In this document: piece by piece, positions 34,609 through 43,239 of the stretch
Position numbering within the stretch: position 1 is the first letter of the stretch
How the letters are laid out: each line of letters begins with the position of its first letter
Assembly: GCF_049366555.1 (NCBI RefSeq)
Contig: NZ_JBMMGT010000008.1
Coordinates: 1-64,000, forward strand
Direction: 5' to 3'
From: Avibacterium volantium_A
Lineage (GTDB): Bacteria; Pseudomonadota; Gammaproteobacteria; Enterobacterales; Pasteurellaceae
DNA length: 64,000 nt
Position numbers and translations under genes: made by a program
Notes under the pieces: model-generated
Databases searched by the model: none
What the model was told of the DNA's origin: nothing
The model's input: the letters and a program-made list of their open reading frames with translations, nothing else

Positions 34609-35742
34609 ATGGAACTTTTGATTCTAGTTATTTACGCCTCTCTGTGTGTAGGGATTTTTAAATTATTTAAAATCCCTCTCAATAAATGGAGTGTTCCAAC
34701 TGCGGTGCTTGGTGGCGTTATCCTTTTATTATCAATGTTATTGGTGATGAATTATAACCACCCGCATACCAAATTAGCGACGCAATATTATATTTCTACG
34801 CCTATCATACCTAACGTTGGCGGCAAGGTGATTGAAGTGAACCCTGTAAACGCAAACCAACTTGTTAAGAAAGGGGAAGTGCTATTTAAAATCGATCCTA
34901 CCCCTTACCAAGCGGTGGTGGATCAGCGTAGTGCAGAGTTGGCATTAGCGGTTCAAACTGTGAGTAATTTAGAGGCGGAAAAACAGGCAGCACAAGCAAC
35001 CGTTGAAGCCTTAAAAGCCACAATGGAACAAAAAAAGCGGGAGTTTGAACGCTATCAGCAATTAATCAAATCCAATGCCGCAAGCCAGTCAGAACTGGAT
35101 CTGAAACGTAAAGAATATTACACCGCCAAGGCGGATTATTCGGTTTCTTTAGCAAATTTAACAAAGGTTGAAAATGCCTTTGCGACAAAATATGAAAATG
35201 AGAACGCGAATATCGCAAAAGCTCAAGCTGCACTGAAACAAGCACAATTTAACCTTGATTCTACCGTCGTTGTTGCACCAACGGACGGCTTTATTGCTCA
35301 AAACCTCTTAAAAGTTGGAATGACCGCAACAACGTTGCCTATTCGTCCCGTAATGACCTTTACGCATCATCAAGATCGAATGTATGTGGCTGCATTTAGA
35401 CAAAATTCACTGTTGCGATTATCCGTTGGTGATGAGGCTGAAATTGTTTTCCCAGCTATTCCGGGGAAAACTTTTCAAGCTGAAGTTGTTTCTGTTTTGC
35501 CTGCCATCGGGGAACACGAGCTTCAAGCAAATGGCACGTTATATACGGAATCTTTTATCAAGGAAGAAGCCAAAGCTCTCGTTTTACTTAAAATGAAAAG
35601 CGATATGTCCGCCTATTCCCTCCCTTATGGCGTGAGTGCTGAAGTCGCCGTTTATACGGAGCACGCACATCATTTAGCAATGATGCGAAAAATTTTATTG
35701 AGAATGAATAGTTGGAAAAACTATTTATACCTCGATCATTAA
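34609..35742 (+). CDS. yiaV: HlyD-family membrane-fusion protein, YiaV-like
   Basis: A periplasmic adaptor anchored by two N-terminal membrane segments. 377 residues with the biotinyl-lipoyl halves (PIIPNVGGKVIEVNPV near 65 and VVAPTDGFIAQNL near 222) around a helical hairpin (about 105-210), then a beta-barrel domain. The C-terminal motif MMRKILLRMNSWKNYLYLDH is nearly the same as in E. coli YiaV. No cognate transporter is adjacent. The pair sits between infB and rbfA, which are usually neighbours. Confidence 0.9.
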   Translation: MELLILVIYASLCVGIFKLFKIPLNKWSVPTAVLGGVILLLSMLLVMNYNHPHTKLATQYYISTPIIPNVGGKVIEVNPVNANQLVKKGEVLFKIDPTPYQAVVDQRSAELALAVQTVSNLEAEKQAAQATVEALKATMEQKKREFERYQQLIKSNAASQSELDLKRKEYYTAKADYSVSLANLTKVENAFATKYENENANIAKAQAALKQAQFNLDSTVVVAPTDGFIAQNLLKVGMTATTLPIRPVMTFTHHQDRMYVAAFRQNSLLRLSVGDEAEIVFPAIPGKTFQAEVVSVLPAIGEHELQANGTLYTESFIKEEAKALVLLKMKSDMSAYSLPYGVSAEVAVYTEHAHHLAMMRKILLRMNSWKNYLYLDH

Positions 35743-35766
35743 CCACTTAATTAAGAGAAAAATGTT

Positions 35767-36183
35767 ATGGCAAGAGAATTTAAACGTAGTGACCGTGTCG
35801 CACAAGAATTACAAAAAGAAATCGCGGTGATTTTACAACGTGAAGTGAAAGATCCTCGCATTGGAATGGTAACCGTATCTGATGTGGAAGTTTCCCGCGA
35901 TTTGGCTTACGCAAAAGTGTTCGTAACTTTCTTATTTGATCAAGATGACAGCGTTATCGAAAGCGGAATGAAAGGGCTGGAAAAAGCCTCGCCTTATATT
36001 CGTTCTTTACTGGCTAAAGCAATGCGTTTGCGTATCGTGCCAGAGTTACGCTTTGTGTATGATAAATCCTTAGTGGAAGGAATGAGAATGTCCAACTTGG
36101 TGAGCGAAGTGATTCGTGATGATGAAAAACGCTACCAAGGTGATGTAGAAAGCCACGAAAACAGCAAAGAAAACAATGAGTAA
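35767..36183 (+). CDS. rbfA: 30S ribosome-binding factor RbfA
   Basis: A cold-shock ribosome assembly factor that binds the 30S subunit and aids 16S 5'-end maturation. 138 residues with the N-terminal AREFKRSDRVAQELQKEIAVILQREVKDPR and the KH-like core (LAYAKVFVTFL). It overlaps truB by 8 bases. A weak AAGAG site precedes the ATG; it is probably read from the operon upstream plus a local promoter. Confidence 0.96.
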   Translation: MAREFKRSDRVAQELQKEIAVILQREVKDPRIGMVTVSDVEVSRDLAYAKVFVTFLFDQDDSVIESGMKGLEKASPYIRSLLAKAMRLRIVPELRFVYDKSLVEGMRMSNLVSEVIRDDEKRYQGDVESHENSKENNE

Positions 36184-37102
36184 GGCAAAAAATAAAGGCC
36201 GTCATATTCACGGCATTTTTTTGTTAGACAAACCGCAAGGGGCGAGTTCTAACCAAATTATGCAACAAGTAAAACGGCTTTTTCAGGCAAATAAAGCAGG
36301 GCATACCGGCGCGTTAGATCCCCTTGCTACAGGAATGTTGCCCATTTGTTTAGGTGAAGCCACCAAGTTTTCGCAATATCTGCTCGATTCTGATAAGCGT
36401 TATTTGGTTACGGCAAAATTGGGCGAACGCACTGACACTTCTGACGCAGACGGACAAGTGGTTGAGCGCCGAGAAGTGCAGTCGGAAATTTCGCAAATTT
36501 TAACCGCACTTGAGCAATTCCGTGGTGAAATTATGCAAGTGCCAACCATGTTTTCAGCCTTAAAACATCAAGGAAAACCGCTTTATGAATATGCCCGCGC
36601 AGGGATCACTGTGGAGCGTGAAGCCCGTCCAATTACCATTTTTGAGCTGAAATTTATTGATTACCAAGCGCCTTATTTAACCTTGGAAGTGCATTGCTCA
36701 AAAGGCACTTATATTCGCACGTTAATTGATGACTTAGGCGAAGTGCTAGGCTGTGGCGCGCACGTTACGATGTTGCGTCGTCTTGCGGTGGCTGATTATC
36801 CACAACACGCAATGATGAGTTTAGAAGATCTCAAAGCTTTAAGCGAACAGCAGGATTTAAGCCTGTTAGATCAGCATTTACTGCCAATGGACAGTGCAGT
36901 GAAATCCTTGCCTGTGTTGGCGTTAAGTGCCGAACAAAGCCGAGCCGTTGGCTTTGGGCAACGCGTGAAGTTTGATAATCCACAAGGCATTTATGGGCAA
37001 GTGCGGTTGTTTTCTGCCGAAAATCAATTTCTTGGTGTAGCAGAAGTGGATAAAAACAACGTTATCCGACCAAGCCGAATGGTGGCGTTGGATTTGGTAT
37101 AA
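36176..37102 (+). CDS. truB: tRNA pseudouridine(55) synthase
   Basis: Makes pseudouridine 55 in the T-loop of tRNAs. 308 residues. It has the HGIFLLDKPQGASSN opening, the catalytic Asp in GHTGALDPLATGMLP (near 45), the tRNA-binding CSKGTYIRTLIDDLG (near 180) and a C-terminal PUA-like domain. Its start lies inside the end of rbfA. Last gene of the operon. Confidence 0.97.
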   Translation: MSKAKNKGRHIHGIFLLDKPQGASSNQIMQQVKRLFQANKAGHTGALDPLATGMLPICLGEATKFSQYLLDSDKRYLVTAKLGERTDTSDADGQVVERREVQSEISQILTALEQFRGEIMQVPTMFSALKHQGKPLYEYARAGITVEREARPITIFELKFIDYQAPYLTLEVHCSKGTYIRTLIDDLGEVLGCGAHVTMLRRLAVADYPQHAMMSLEDLKALSEQQDLSLLDQHLLPMDSAVKSLPVLALSAEQSRAVGFGQRVKFDNPQGIYGQVRLFSAENQFLGVAEVDKNNVIRPSRMVALDLV

Positions 37103-37106
37103 AAAC

Positions 37107-37131
37107 GAAAGGGGCAAACGCCCCTTTTTTA
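37107..37131. terminator. Terminator between truB and ilvE
   Basis: AAAGGGGC/GCCCCTTT with an AAAC loop and a T-run to the right and A-run to the left. Serves the convergent truB and ilvE. Confidence 0.88.
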
Positions 37132-37156
37132 TTATGTCTTGATTGAATTTGGGAAA

Positions 37157-38179
37157 TTATTCCACTTTTACAATCCAACCTTCAGGTGCTTCAATATCAC
37201 CGAATTGAATGCCTGTAAGCTCGTTATAAAGTTTTTGGGTTATTTCGCCTACTTCCGTTTCAGAATAGAAAACGTGGAAATTATCGCCATACTGAATACC
37301 ACCGATTGGGGTAATTACGGCAGCTGTTCCGCACGCGCCCGCTTCTTTGAATTGATCCAGCTCATTAATATAAATATCGCTCTCAATGGCTTCTAAACCA
37401 AGGCGTTCTTTAGCTAAATAGAGCAAAGAATATTTTGTAATACTTGGCAGAATTGACGGAGAAAGTGGCGTAACAAATTTGTTGTCTTTTGTGATACCAA
37501 AGAAGTTTGCCGCACCCACTTCTTCAATTTTTGTGTGTGTGGTTGGATCAAGATAAATACAATCGCTAAAGTTGCGTTGTTTGGCTAGCTTTCCTGGATA
37601 AAGGCTAGCTGCATAGTTTCCACCCACTTTAGCTGCTCCCGTGCCGTGCGGTGCGGCACGATCGTATTCGGATACGATAAAGTTAGTTGGTTTCATTCCA
37701 CCTTTGAAGTAGGCACCTACTGGGCTACAGAAAATAGAGAAAATATATTCTGTAGCAGGGCTTAAGCCTAAGTTATCTCCTACGCCAATCACAAACGGGC
37801 GTAAATAAAGCGTTGCGCCAGTGCCATAAGGCGCCAGCCAATCTTGGTTTGCTTTAACTAATTGTTTACAAGCATCAATGAACATTTCTGTCGGGACTTC
37901 GGGCATTAACAAACGTTGGCAGCTTTTTTGCAAGCGCTCAGCATTTTGCTCAGGACGGAATAAGTTGATTGAGCCATCTTTACAACGGTAGGCTTTTAAG
38001 CCTTCAAAACATTGTTGCCCATAATGTAATGAGCTAGAAGCCTCGCTAATGTGTAAAACATTATCTTGGGTGAGCTCACCTTTAGACCATTTGCCATCTT
38101 TCCAATATGCAATGTAGCGATAATCAGTTTTGATATAACCAAAACCAAGATTTTGCCAGTCGAGATTTTTGATTGTCAT
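37157..38179 (-). CDS. ilvE: Branched-chain amino-acid aminotransferase
   Basis: A PLP enzyme that interconverts leucine, isoleucine and valine with their 2-oxo acids. The 340-residue long form (fold type IV, eukaryote-like group found in Haemophilus) has the PLP lysine in GGNYAASLYPGK (near 195-206) and ACGTAAVITPIG (near 283). An AAGGAAA site precedes the ATG. The leader just upstream of that site is an exact 10-base complement of the GcvB RNA, whose gene lies 193 bases away on the same strand. Confidence 0.95.
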   Translation of the reverse strand: MTIKNLDWQNLGFGYIKTDYRYIAYWKDGKWSKGELTQDNVLHISEASSSLHYGQQCFEGLKAYRCKDGSINLFRPEQNAERLQKSCQRLLMPEVPTEMFIDACKQLVKANQDWLAPYGTGATLYLRPFVIGVGDNLGLSPATEYIFSIFCSPVGAYFKGGMKPTNFIVSEYDRAAPHGTGAAKVGGNYAASLYPGKLAKQRNFSDCIYLDPTTHTKIEEVGAANFFGITKDNKFVTPLSPSILPSITKYSLLYLAKERLGLEAIESDIYINELDQFKEAGACGTAAVITPIGGIQYGDNFHVFYSETEVGEITQKLYNELTGIQFGDIEAPEGWIVKVE

Positions 38180-38194
38180 TTTATTTCCTTAATA

Positions 38195-38204
38195 ATGATG
38201 TTGT
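38195..38204 (-). promoter_or_regulatory. Predicted GcvB pairing site in ilvE leader
   Basis: The ilvE mRNA reads ACAACAUCAU here, an exact complement to AUGAUGUUGU in GcvB R1. It lies 16-25 nt before the start codon, next to the ribosome site, where pairing would block translation. Confidence 0.68.
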
Positions 38205-38371
38205 TACAACAGAATGGTTTTAATCTACACCATTATCAAAAACTTGCAACAATAAAAGTGCGGTTATTTTTGAATTTGTTTTTTATTAAGGAGAAAAATG
38301 CTTTTTATTCTTTGGTGATAGTAAGGAAATCTATTTCGGTACAAAGTGAAATTGTGGTAGGATCTGCACAT

Positions 38372-38541
38372 AAAAAAACACCGCTCAAATGAGCGGTGTC
38401 TAACCTAAATGGGTTAAAAAATATACAGGAAGTGAAATGAGTAACTAACCAGTTACTCCGTTCGGTTGCCCGAACTATGCAAACACAACATCATACTTAA
38501 GTCGAAACTCTTAACCAATAAGGAATTACCAATCATTAAGT
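38372..38541 (-). ncRNA. gcvB: GcvB small regulatory RNA
   Basis: About 170 nt, divergent from gcvA as in enterobacteria. On the minus strand it has a promoter TTGTTC-N17-TACAAT (-10 at 38550-38555). R1 is the G/U-rich region GATGTTGTGTTTGCAT. R2 contains TCACTTCCTGTATATTTTTT, nearly identical to E. coli GcvB (CACUUCCUGUACAUUU). The terminator ACACCGCTCA/TGAGCGGTGT has seven Ts. GcvB pairs with mRNAs of amino-acid and peptide transport and metabolism with Hfq, and is activated by GcvA when glycine is plentiful. The exact 5' end is inferred from the promoter. Confidence 0.94.
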
Positions 38542-38667
38542 ATGTATGTATTGTAGTGAGATGCGTGGGCGAGAACAAAGGATATTTTTTTATCCCTTGC
38601 ATTAAAAAAACTAATAGATAAATCAGTGAGTTAGTATAACTGATAATTTTTCATTTGAGAAGATTTT

Positions 38668-39558
38668 ATGTATAAACGTTTGCCTCCCTTGAATTCACTG
38701 AAAGCTTTTGAATGTGCGGCACGTCATTTAAGTTTCACAAAAGCCGCCGATGAACTTTTTGTTACCCAAGCTGCGGTGAGTCATCAAATTAAATTATTAG
38801 AAGATTTTTTAGGCATCGAATTATTTAAGCGTCAGCACCGTGCGTTAGTTTTAACTGAGCTAGGGCTGATTTATTTTAAAGAAGTTACCGAGATTTTGCG
38901 CCGTTTGTCCGAAGTTACGCAAAAATTAATGATGCAAAAAAATGAAAAACATATTGCCATTAGCGTACCACAAACCTTTGGTATTCAATGGCTTGTGCCG
39001 CGTTTAAGCAGATTTAATGAGCTTTATCCTGATATTGAAGTGCGTTTAACAGGAGTAGATCAAGATGAAGGTTTGCTAAATCGCGAAATTGATATTGCCA
39101 TTTACTATGGACGTGGCGCGTGGGAAAATCTGCAAGTGGAAAAATTAGCAGAAGAAAATTTGCTCTTGCTTGCCTCGCCAAAACTCTTGGCTAAACAGCC
39201 TGTACATTCCGCAGGAGATCTTAAAAAACATACGCTGATTCATATTCATACCCGTGATAACTGGCAAAATATGGCGAATTATCTGCACCTCAAAGGGCTA
39301 GATATTCAGCACGGGCCAATTTTTAGCCATACTTTTATGGCATTACAAGCGGCTGTACACGGACAAGGTATTGTGCTTGCTAATCGACTGCTGGCTCAAC
39401 AGGAAATTGACAAAGGGAATTTACAAGTGGTACTCCCAACCCAGCTAAAAGATCCAAAATCTTTTTATGTGGTAAATCAATTAGATAAAGCCAATGATGA
39501 ACAAATTTTGGCATTCCGCCAATGGATAATTAAAGAAATAAGAAATAATAATGAATAA
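38668..39558 (+). CDS. gcvA: LysR-family regulator GcvA
   Basis: Activates the glycine-cleavage genes and gcvB in response to glycine. 296 residues; an N-terminal winged helix-turn-helix (LNSLKAFECAARHLSFTKAADELFVTQAAVSHQIKLLE) closely matches GcvA, followed by a periplasmic-binding-type effector domain (PQTFGIQWLVPRLSRFNELYPDIEVRL). It is divergent from gcvB, the diagnostic arrangement. The intervening 38542-38667 should hold the GcvA site. It overlaps rlmM by 8 bases. Confidence 0.94.
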   Translation: MYKRLPPLNSLKAFECAARHLSFTKAADELFVTQAAVSHQIKLLEDFLGIELFKRQHRALVLTELGLIYFKEVTEILRRLSEVTQKLMMQKNEKHIAISVPQTFGIQWLVPRLSRFNELYPDIEVRLTGVDQDEGLLNREIDIAIYYGRGAWENLQVEKLAEENLLLLASPKLLAKQPVHSAGDLKKHTLIHIHTRDNWQNMANYLHLKGLDIQHGPIFSHTFMALQAAVHGQGIVLANRLLAQQEIDKGNLQVVLPTQLKDPKSFYVVNQLDKANDEQILAFRQWIIKEIRNNNE

Positions 39559-40642
39559 ACTTGCCTTATATTGCCGTATTGGTTTTGAAAAAGAATTAGC
39601 CGCAGAAATCACCGATAAAGCCAGTGAGCGCGGTGTGTTTGGTTTTGCCCGTGTTGAGCCGAATTCTGGCTATGTGATTTTTGAATGTTATCAAGCAGGC
39701 GAGGCCGATCGTCTTGCGCAAGAATTGCCTTTCAATCAACTGATTTTTGCTCGCCAAATGATCGTGGTGTCAGATTTACTGCAATATCTTTCCCCTGAAG
39801 ATCGCATCAGCCCTATTTTATCGCAATATCGCCAAAGTGAATTAGCGAAAAAGCTCAAAAACAGCACTGAATTATTTGTGGAAACTGCCGATACCAACGA
39901 AGCAAAAGAGCTTTCGGGATTTTGCCGTAAATTTACTGTGCCGTTGCGTAACACGTTGAAAAAAGACGGCTTTTTACAGGGTAAAGATAGCCACAAAAGT
40001 GCGGTAACTTTACACGTTTTTTTCTTGCAATCCACCGCGTGCTATGTCGGCTATTCCTACAACCACAACCATTCCCCTTATTTTATGGGCATTCAACGGC
40101 TTAAATTCCCCGCAGACGCGCCAAGCCGTTCTACCCTGAAATTAGAAGAAGCCATCTTAACTTTTATTCCGAAACAAAAAGAAAGCCAATATCTGAACGA
40201 AAACCAATATGCGGTCGATCTGGGTGCTTGCCCTGGGGGCTGGACATATCAACTGGTAAAACGTGGTTTATTTGTTTATGCCGTGGATCACGGAAAAATG
40301 GCTGCCAGTTTGCACGACACTGGACGGATTGAGCATTGTGCGGAAGATGGCTTTAAATTTCAGCCCCCGAAACGCCGCCGCATTGATTGGCTAGTGTGTG
40401 ATATGGTGGAACAGCCTAGTCGCATCGCACAACTCATCGCAAAATGGTTGATCAATGGCTGGTGTCACACCAGTATTTTCAACTTAAAATTGCCAATGAA
40501 AAAGCGTTATGCGGAAATCAAAGAATGTTTAGCAATGATTGAGCAAGCCTTGGATAAACAAGGACTTAAATTTAATCTCAAGGCAAAACATTTGTATCAC
40601 GATAGGGAAGAGATCACCGTTTATCTCTATTTACTGCCTTAA
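39551..40642 (+). CDS. rlmM: 23S rRNA 2'-O-ribose methyltransferase (C2498)
   Basis: Methylates the ribose of C2498 in the peptidyl-transferase loop. 363 residues: an N-terminal THUMP-related part, then a Rossmann methyltransferase domain with AVDLGACPGGWTYQLVKRG (SAM site, near 220), the catalytic Lys/Asp/Lys set including WLVCDMVEQPSR (near 278) and FNLKLPMKKR. It begins inside gcvA, the same pairing as E. coli gcvA-rlmM (ygdE). Confidence 0.95.
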   Translation: MNKLALYCRIGFEKELAAEITDKASERGVFGFARVEPNSGYVIFECYQAGEADRLAQELPFNQLIFARQMIVVSDLLQYLSPEDRISPILSQYRQSELAKKLKNSTELFVETADTNEAKELSGFCRKFTVPLRNTLKKDGFLQGKDSHKSAVTLHVFFLQSTACYVGYSYNHNHSPYFMGIQRLKFPADAPSRSTLKLEEAILTFIPKQKESQYLNENQYAVDLGACPGGWTYQLVKRGLFVYAVDHGKMAASLHDTGRIEHCAEDGFKFQPPKRRRIDWLVCDMVEQPSRIAQLIAKWLINGWCHTSIFNLKLPMKKRYAEIKECLAMIEQALDKQGLKFNLKAKHLYHDREEITVYLYLLP

Positions 40643-40644
40643 TT

Positions 40645-40683
40645 AAAGTGCGGTGAAAAATTCATAAAAATTTCACCGCACTT
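40645..40683. terminator. Paired uptake-signal terminator after rlmM
   Basis: AAGTGCGGTGAAA and TTTCACCGCACTT form a 13-bp perfect stem with a 12-base loop. The T tail is interrupted (CTTCTTG), so it may mainly protect the 3' end. Confidence 0.7.
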
Positions 40684-40717
40684 CTTGCCTTTTGACAAAA
40701 TCCCCCTATAATTTAAC

Positions 40718-40733
40718 CTGTATAAAAAAACAG
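40718..40733 (+). promoter_or_regulatory. LexA (SOS) box of uvrD
   Basis: CTGTATAAAAAAACAG fits the CTGT-N8-ACAG consensus exactly. It overlaps the transcription start expected from TTGCCT-N16-TATAAT (40685-40712), a repressing position. Confidence 0.88.
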
Positions 40734-40743
40734 TGGTGATGTG

Positions 40744-42930
40744 ATGGATATTTCTGAATTACTTGATGGTTTAAACGATAAACAGCGTGAAGCAGTGGCT
40801 GCGCCCTTAGGCAATTATTTAGTGCTAGCGGGCGCGGGCAGCGGTAAAACGCGAGTGCTGACTTTTCGCATTGCTTGGTTGATTGCTGTGGAGCAAATTT
40901 CTGAAGGAAGCATAATGGCGGTAACCTTTACCAATAAAGCCGCAGCAGAAATGCGCCATCGAATTGAAGAAACTCTGGCGAAATATTCATCACAACGTGT
41001 AATGGGAATGTGGATCGGCACATTTCACAGTATTGCTCACCGCTTATTACGCGCCCATTATGCCGATGCAGGGCTGCCACAGGATTTTCAAATTTTAGAC
41101 AGTGATGATCAACAACGCTTAGTTAAACGCTTGATTAAACTGCACAATATTGATGAAAAAGCCTATCCACCAAAGCAAGCCTGTTGGTATATCAACCACC
41201 AAAAAGAAGAAGGTTTGCGCCCACATCAAATCGATGATCAAGGGGATATGCAAGAACGCACTTGGATCAAAATTTATCAAATTTATCAAGATGCTTGCGA
41301 TCGCGCAGGTTTGCTAGATTTTTCTGAATTATTGCTACGCGCTTATGAATTATGGCTGAAAAAACCGTTGATTTTGCAACGTTATCAGCAGCGTTTTTCG
41401 CAAATTTTAGTCGATGAGTTTCAGGACACCAACAAAATTCAATATGCGTGGATCAAATTATTGGTAGGGGAAGCGGGCAAAATAATGATCGTGGGTGATG
41501 ACGATCAGTCTATTTATGGCTGGCGTGGCGCGCAAGTAGAAAACATTCATCGTTTTTTAGAAGATTTTCACAATGCACAAACCATTCGCCTTGAGCAAAA
41601 TTATCGCTCTACGGCCAATATTCTCAATAGCGCAAACCATTTGATCGCCAATAACAGCAACCGCCTTGGCAAAGATTTATGGACAGAGGGTGAGCAGGGC
41701 GATCCTGTGGGAATTTATGCCGCATTTAATGAAATTGACGAAGCGCAGTTTGTGGCAAACCAAATCAAAATCTGGCTCGATGATGGTGGAAAGCTAGATG
41801 ATTGTGCCATTTTATATCGTAGTAACAGCCAATCGCGCGTGATAGAAGAAGCCTTGATTCGTGCGCAAATTCCTTATCGCATTTATGGTGGATTACGCTT
41901 CTTTGAACGGCAAGAAATTAAAGATGCCTTAGCCTATTTACGTTTAATCGCCAATCGCTTTGATGATGCCGCCTTTGAACGTGTTATCAACACGCCAACA
42001 CGAGGTATTGGCGATCGCACCTTAGATGTTCTGCGCCAATTAACGCGTGAGCGACAAATCACCCTATGGCAAGCCATTCAAGTTGCCATTCAGGAAAATA
42101 TGCTGGCGGGACGTGCTGCCACAGCCTTGTTGCGCTTTACAGAATTAATTAATTCCTTACAGCAAGAAACGGCGGAAATGCCTTTGTTTGCGCAAACGGA
42201 TTTTGTCATCAAACATTCAGGCTTATATGAAATGTATAAGCAAGAAAAAGGCGAGAAAGGCGAAGTGCGGATCGAAAACTTAGAAGAATTAGTTAGCGCC
42301 ACTCGAGAGTTTATCAAGCCTGAAGACGCCGAAGAAATGACAGATTTAATGGCATTTCTCACTCACGCCTCTTTAGAAGCGGGGGAAGAACAGGCTTCAC
42401 CACATCAATCTAGCGTGCAAATGATGACCTTGCATTCTGCCAAAGGGCTAGAATTTGCCCGTGTTTTTATGGTGGGCGTAGAAGAGGGAATATTCCCGAA
42501 TTTCCGTTCCTTTGAAGAGCCAGGGCGGTTAGAAGAAGAACGCCGTTTAGCTTATGTGGGGATTACCCGAGCCAAACAAAAACTCACCATTAGCTATGCA
42601 GAAAGTCGCCGCTTATATGGTAAAGAAGAGCGCCATTTGCCTTCACGGTTTATTGAGGAACTGCCAGAAGATTGCATTCAAGAAGTGCGTTTACGCGGTA
42701 CGGTTACCCGTGCCTATAACCGCGCAGCCGTGGGATCGCTAAATACGCATAAATCGGGCAAGGATAGTGAATGGAGAATGGGACAAAAAGTTAAACACGG
42801 CAAATTTGGAAATGGCACCATTATTAATGTGGAGGGCGAAGGCAACAACACTCGCCTACAAATTGCTTTCCAAGGCGAAGGCATCAAATGGCTCATTGCC
42901 GCGTTAGCAAAGTTAGAAAAACTCTCCTAA
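40744..42930 (+). CDS. uvrD: DNA helicase II
   Basis: A superfamily 1 3'-to-5' helicase that removes UvrC and the excised oligonucleotide in nucleotide excision repair and unwinds DNA in mismatch repair. I chose ATG 40744 (MDISELLDGL) over the in-frame GTG at 40741; 728 residues. Visible motifs: GAGSGKTRVL (I, near 30), TFTNKAAAEM (Ia), LVDEFQDTN (II), GDDDQSIYGWRGA (III), LEQNYRS (IV), MTLHSAKGLEF (V) and YVGITRAK (VI). The C-terminal Tudor-like polymerase-binding tail (KVKHGKFGNGTII) is kept. SOS-regulated by the upstream box. Confidence 0.97.
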   Translation: MDISELLDGLNDKQREAVAAPLGNYLVLAGAGSGKTRVLTFRIAWLIAVEQISEGSIMAVTFTNKAAAEMRHRIEETLAKYSSQRVMGMWIGTFHSIAHRLLRAHYADAGLPQDFQILDSDDQQRLVKRLIKLHNIDEKAYPPKQACWYINHQKEEGLRPHQIDDQGDMQERTWIKIYQIYQDACDRAGLLDFSELLLRAYELWLKKPLILQRYQQRFSQILVDEFQDTNKIQYAWIKLLVGEAGKIMIVGDDDQSIYGWRGAQVENIHRFLEDFHNAQTIRLEQNYRSTANILNSANHLIANNSNRLGKDLWTEGEQGDPVGIYAAFNEIDEAQFVANQIKIWLDDGGKLDDCAILYRSNSQSRVIEEALIRAQIPYRIYGGLRFFERQEIKDALAYLRLIANRFDDAAFERVINTPTRGIGDRTLDVLRQLTRERQITLWQAIQVAIQENMLAGRAATALLRFTELINSLQQETAEMPLFAQTDFVIKHSGLYEMYKQEKGEKGEVRIENLEELVSATREFIKPEDAEEMTDLMAFLTHASLEAGEEQASPHQSSVQMMTLHSAKGLEFARVFMVGVEEGIFPNFRSFEEPGRLEEERRLAYVGITRAKQKLTISYAESRRLYGKEERHLPSRFIEELPEDCIQEVRLRGTVTRAYNRAAVGSLNTHKSGKDSEWRMGQKVKHGKFGNGTIINVEGEGNNTRLQIAFQGEGIKWLIAALAKLEKLS

Positions 42931-43239
42931 ACCTAAATAAAAAAATTAAGCGAAAAAGCACCGCTCTTTGGTTTTATACTCAGTCTGTTCTATGTGTACT
43001 CTTATGTGTAAAACAAAAGTGCGGTGCTTTTTTATGTAATTTTGATCTTAAATATAATCATTAAATGATTGATGAATTGTTATCTTTTTGTTAAAAAATA
43101 GATGCAACCCAAAAAACAGAGTGAAATTTTTCTATGTGATGAGAATTTGCTTGGTTTTTTGATTGGGATTGGTGAACAGAAGATTGTTCATTAATCTAGC
43201 TATCTTTATAAATTATAACTATCAGGAAGGTAACACATT
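42931..43239. other. uvrD-ggt spacer
   Basis: A 309-bp AT-rich spacer with no credible ORF. It has a GCACCGC segment at 42958 and a full uptake signal with GCGGTGC at 43017, about 60 bases apart. It also has a perfect 7-1-7 dyad AATCATTAAATGATT at 43056-43070, about 170 bases before ggt, which may be an operator. No regulator can be named. Confidence 0.4.

Noticed and set aside
40692..40712. TTGACA with TATAAT as the uvrD promoter
   Set aside because: The spacing is only 9 bases; TTGCCT at 40685-40690 gives a normal 16-base spacer.
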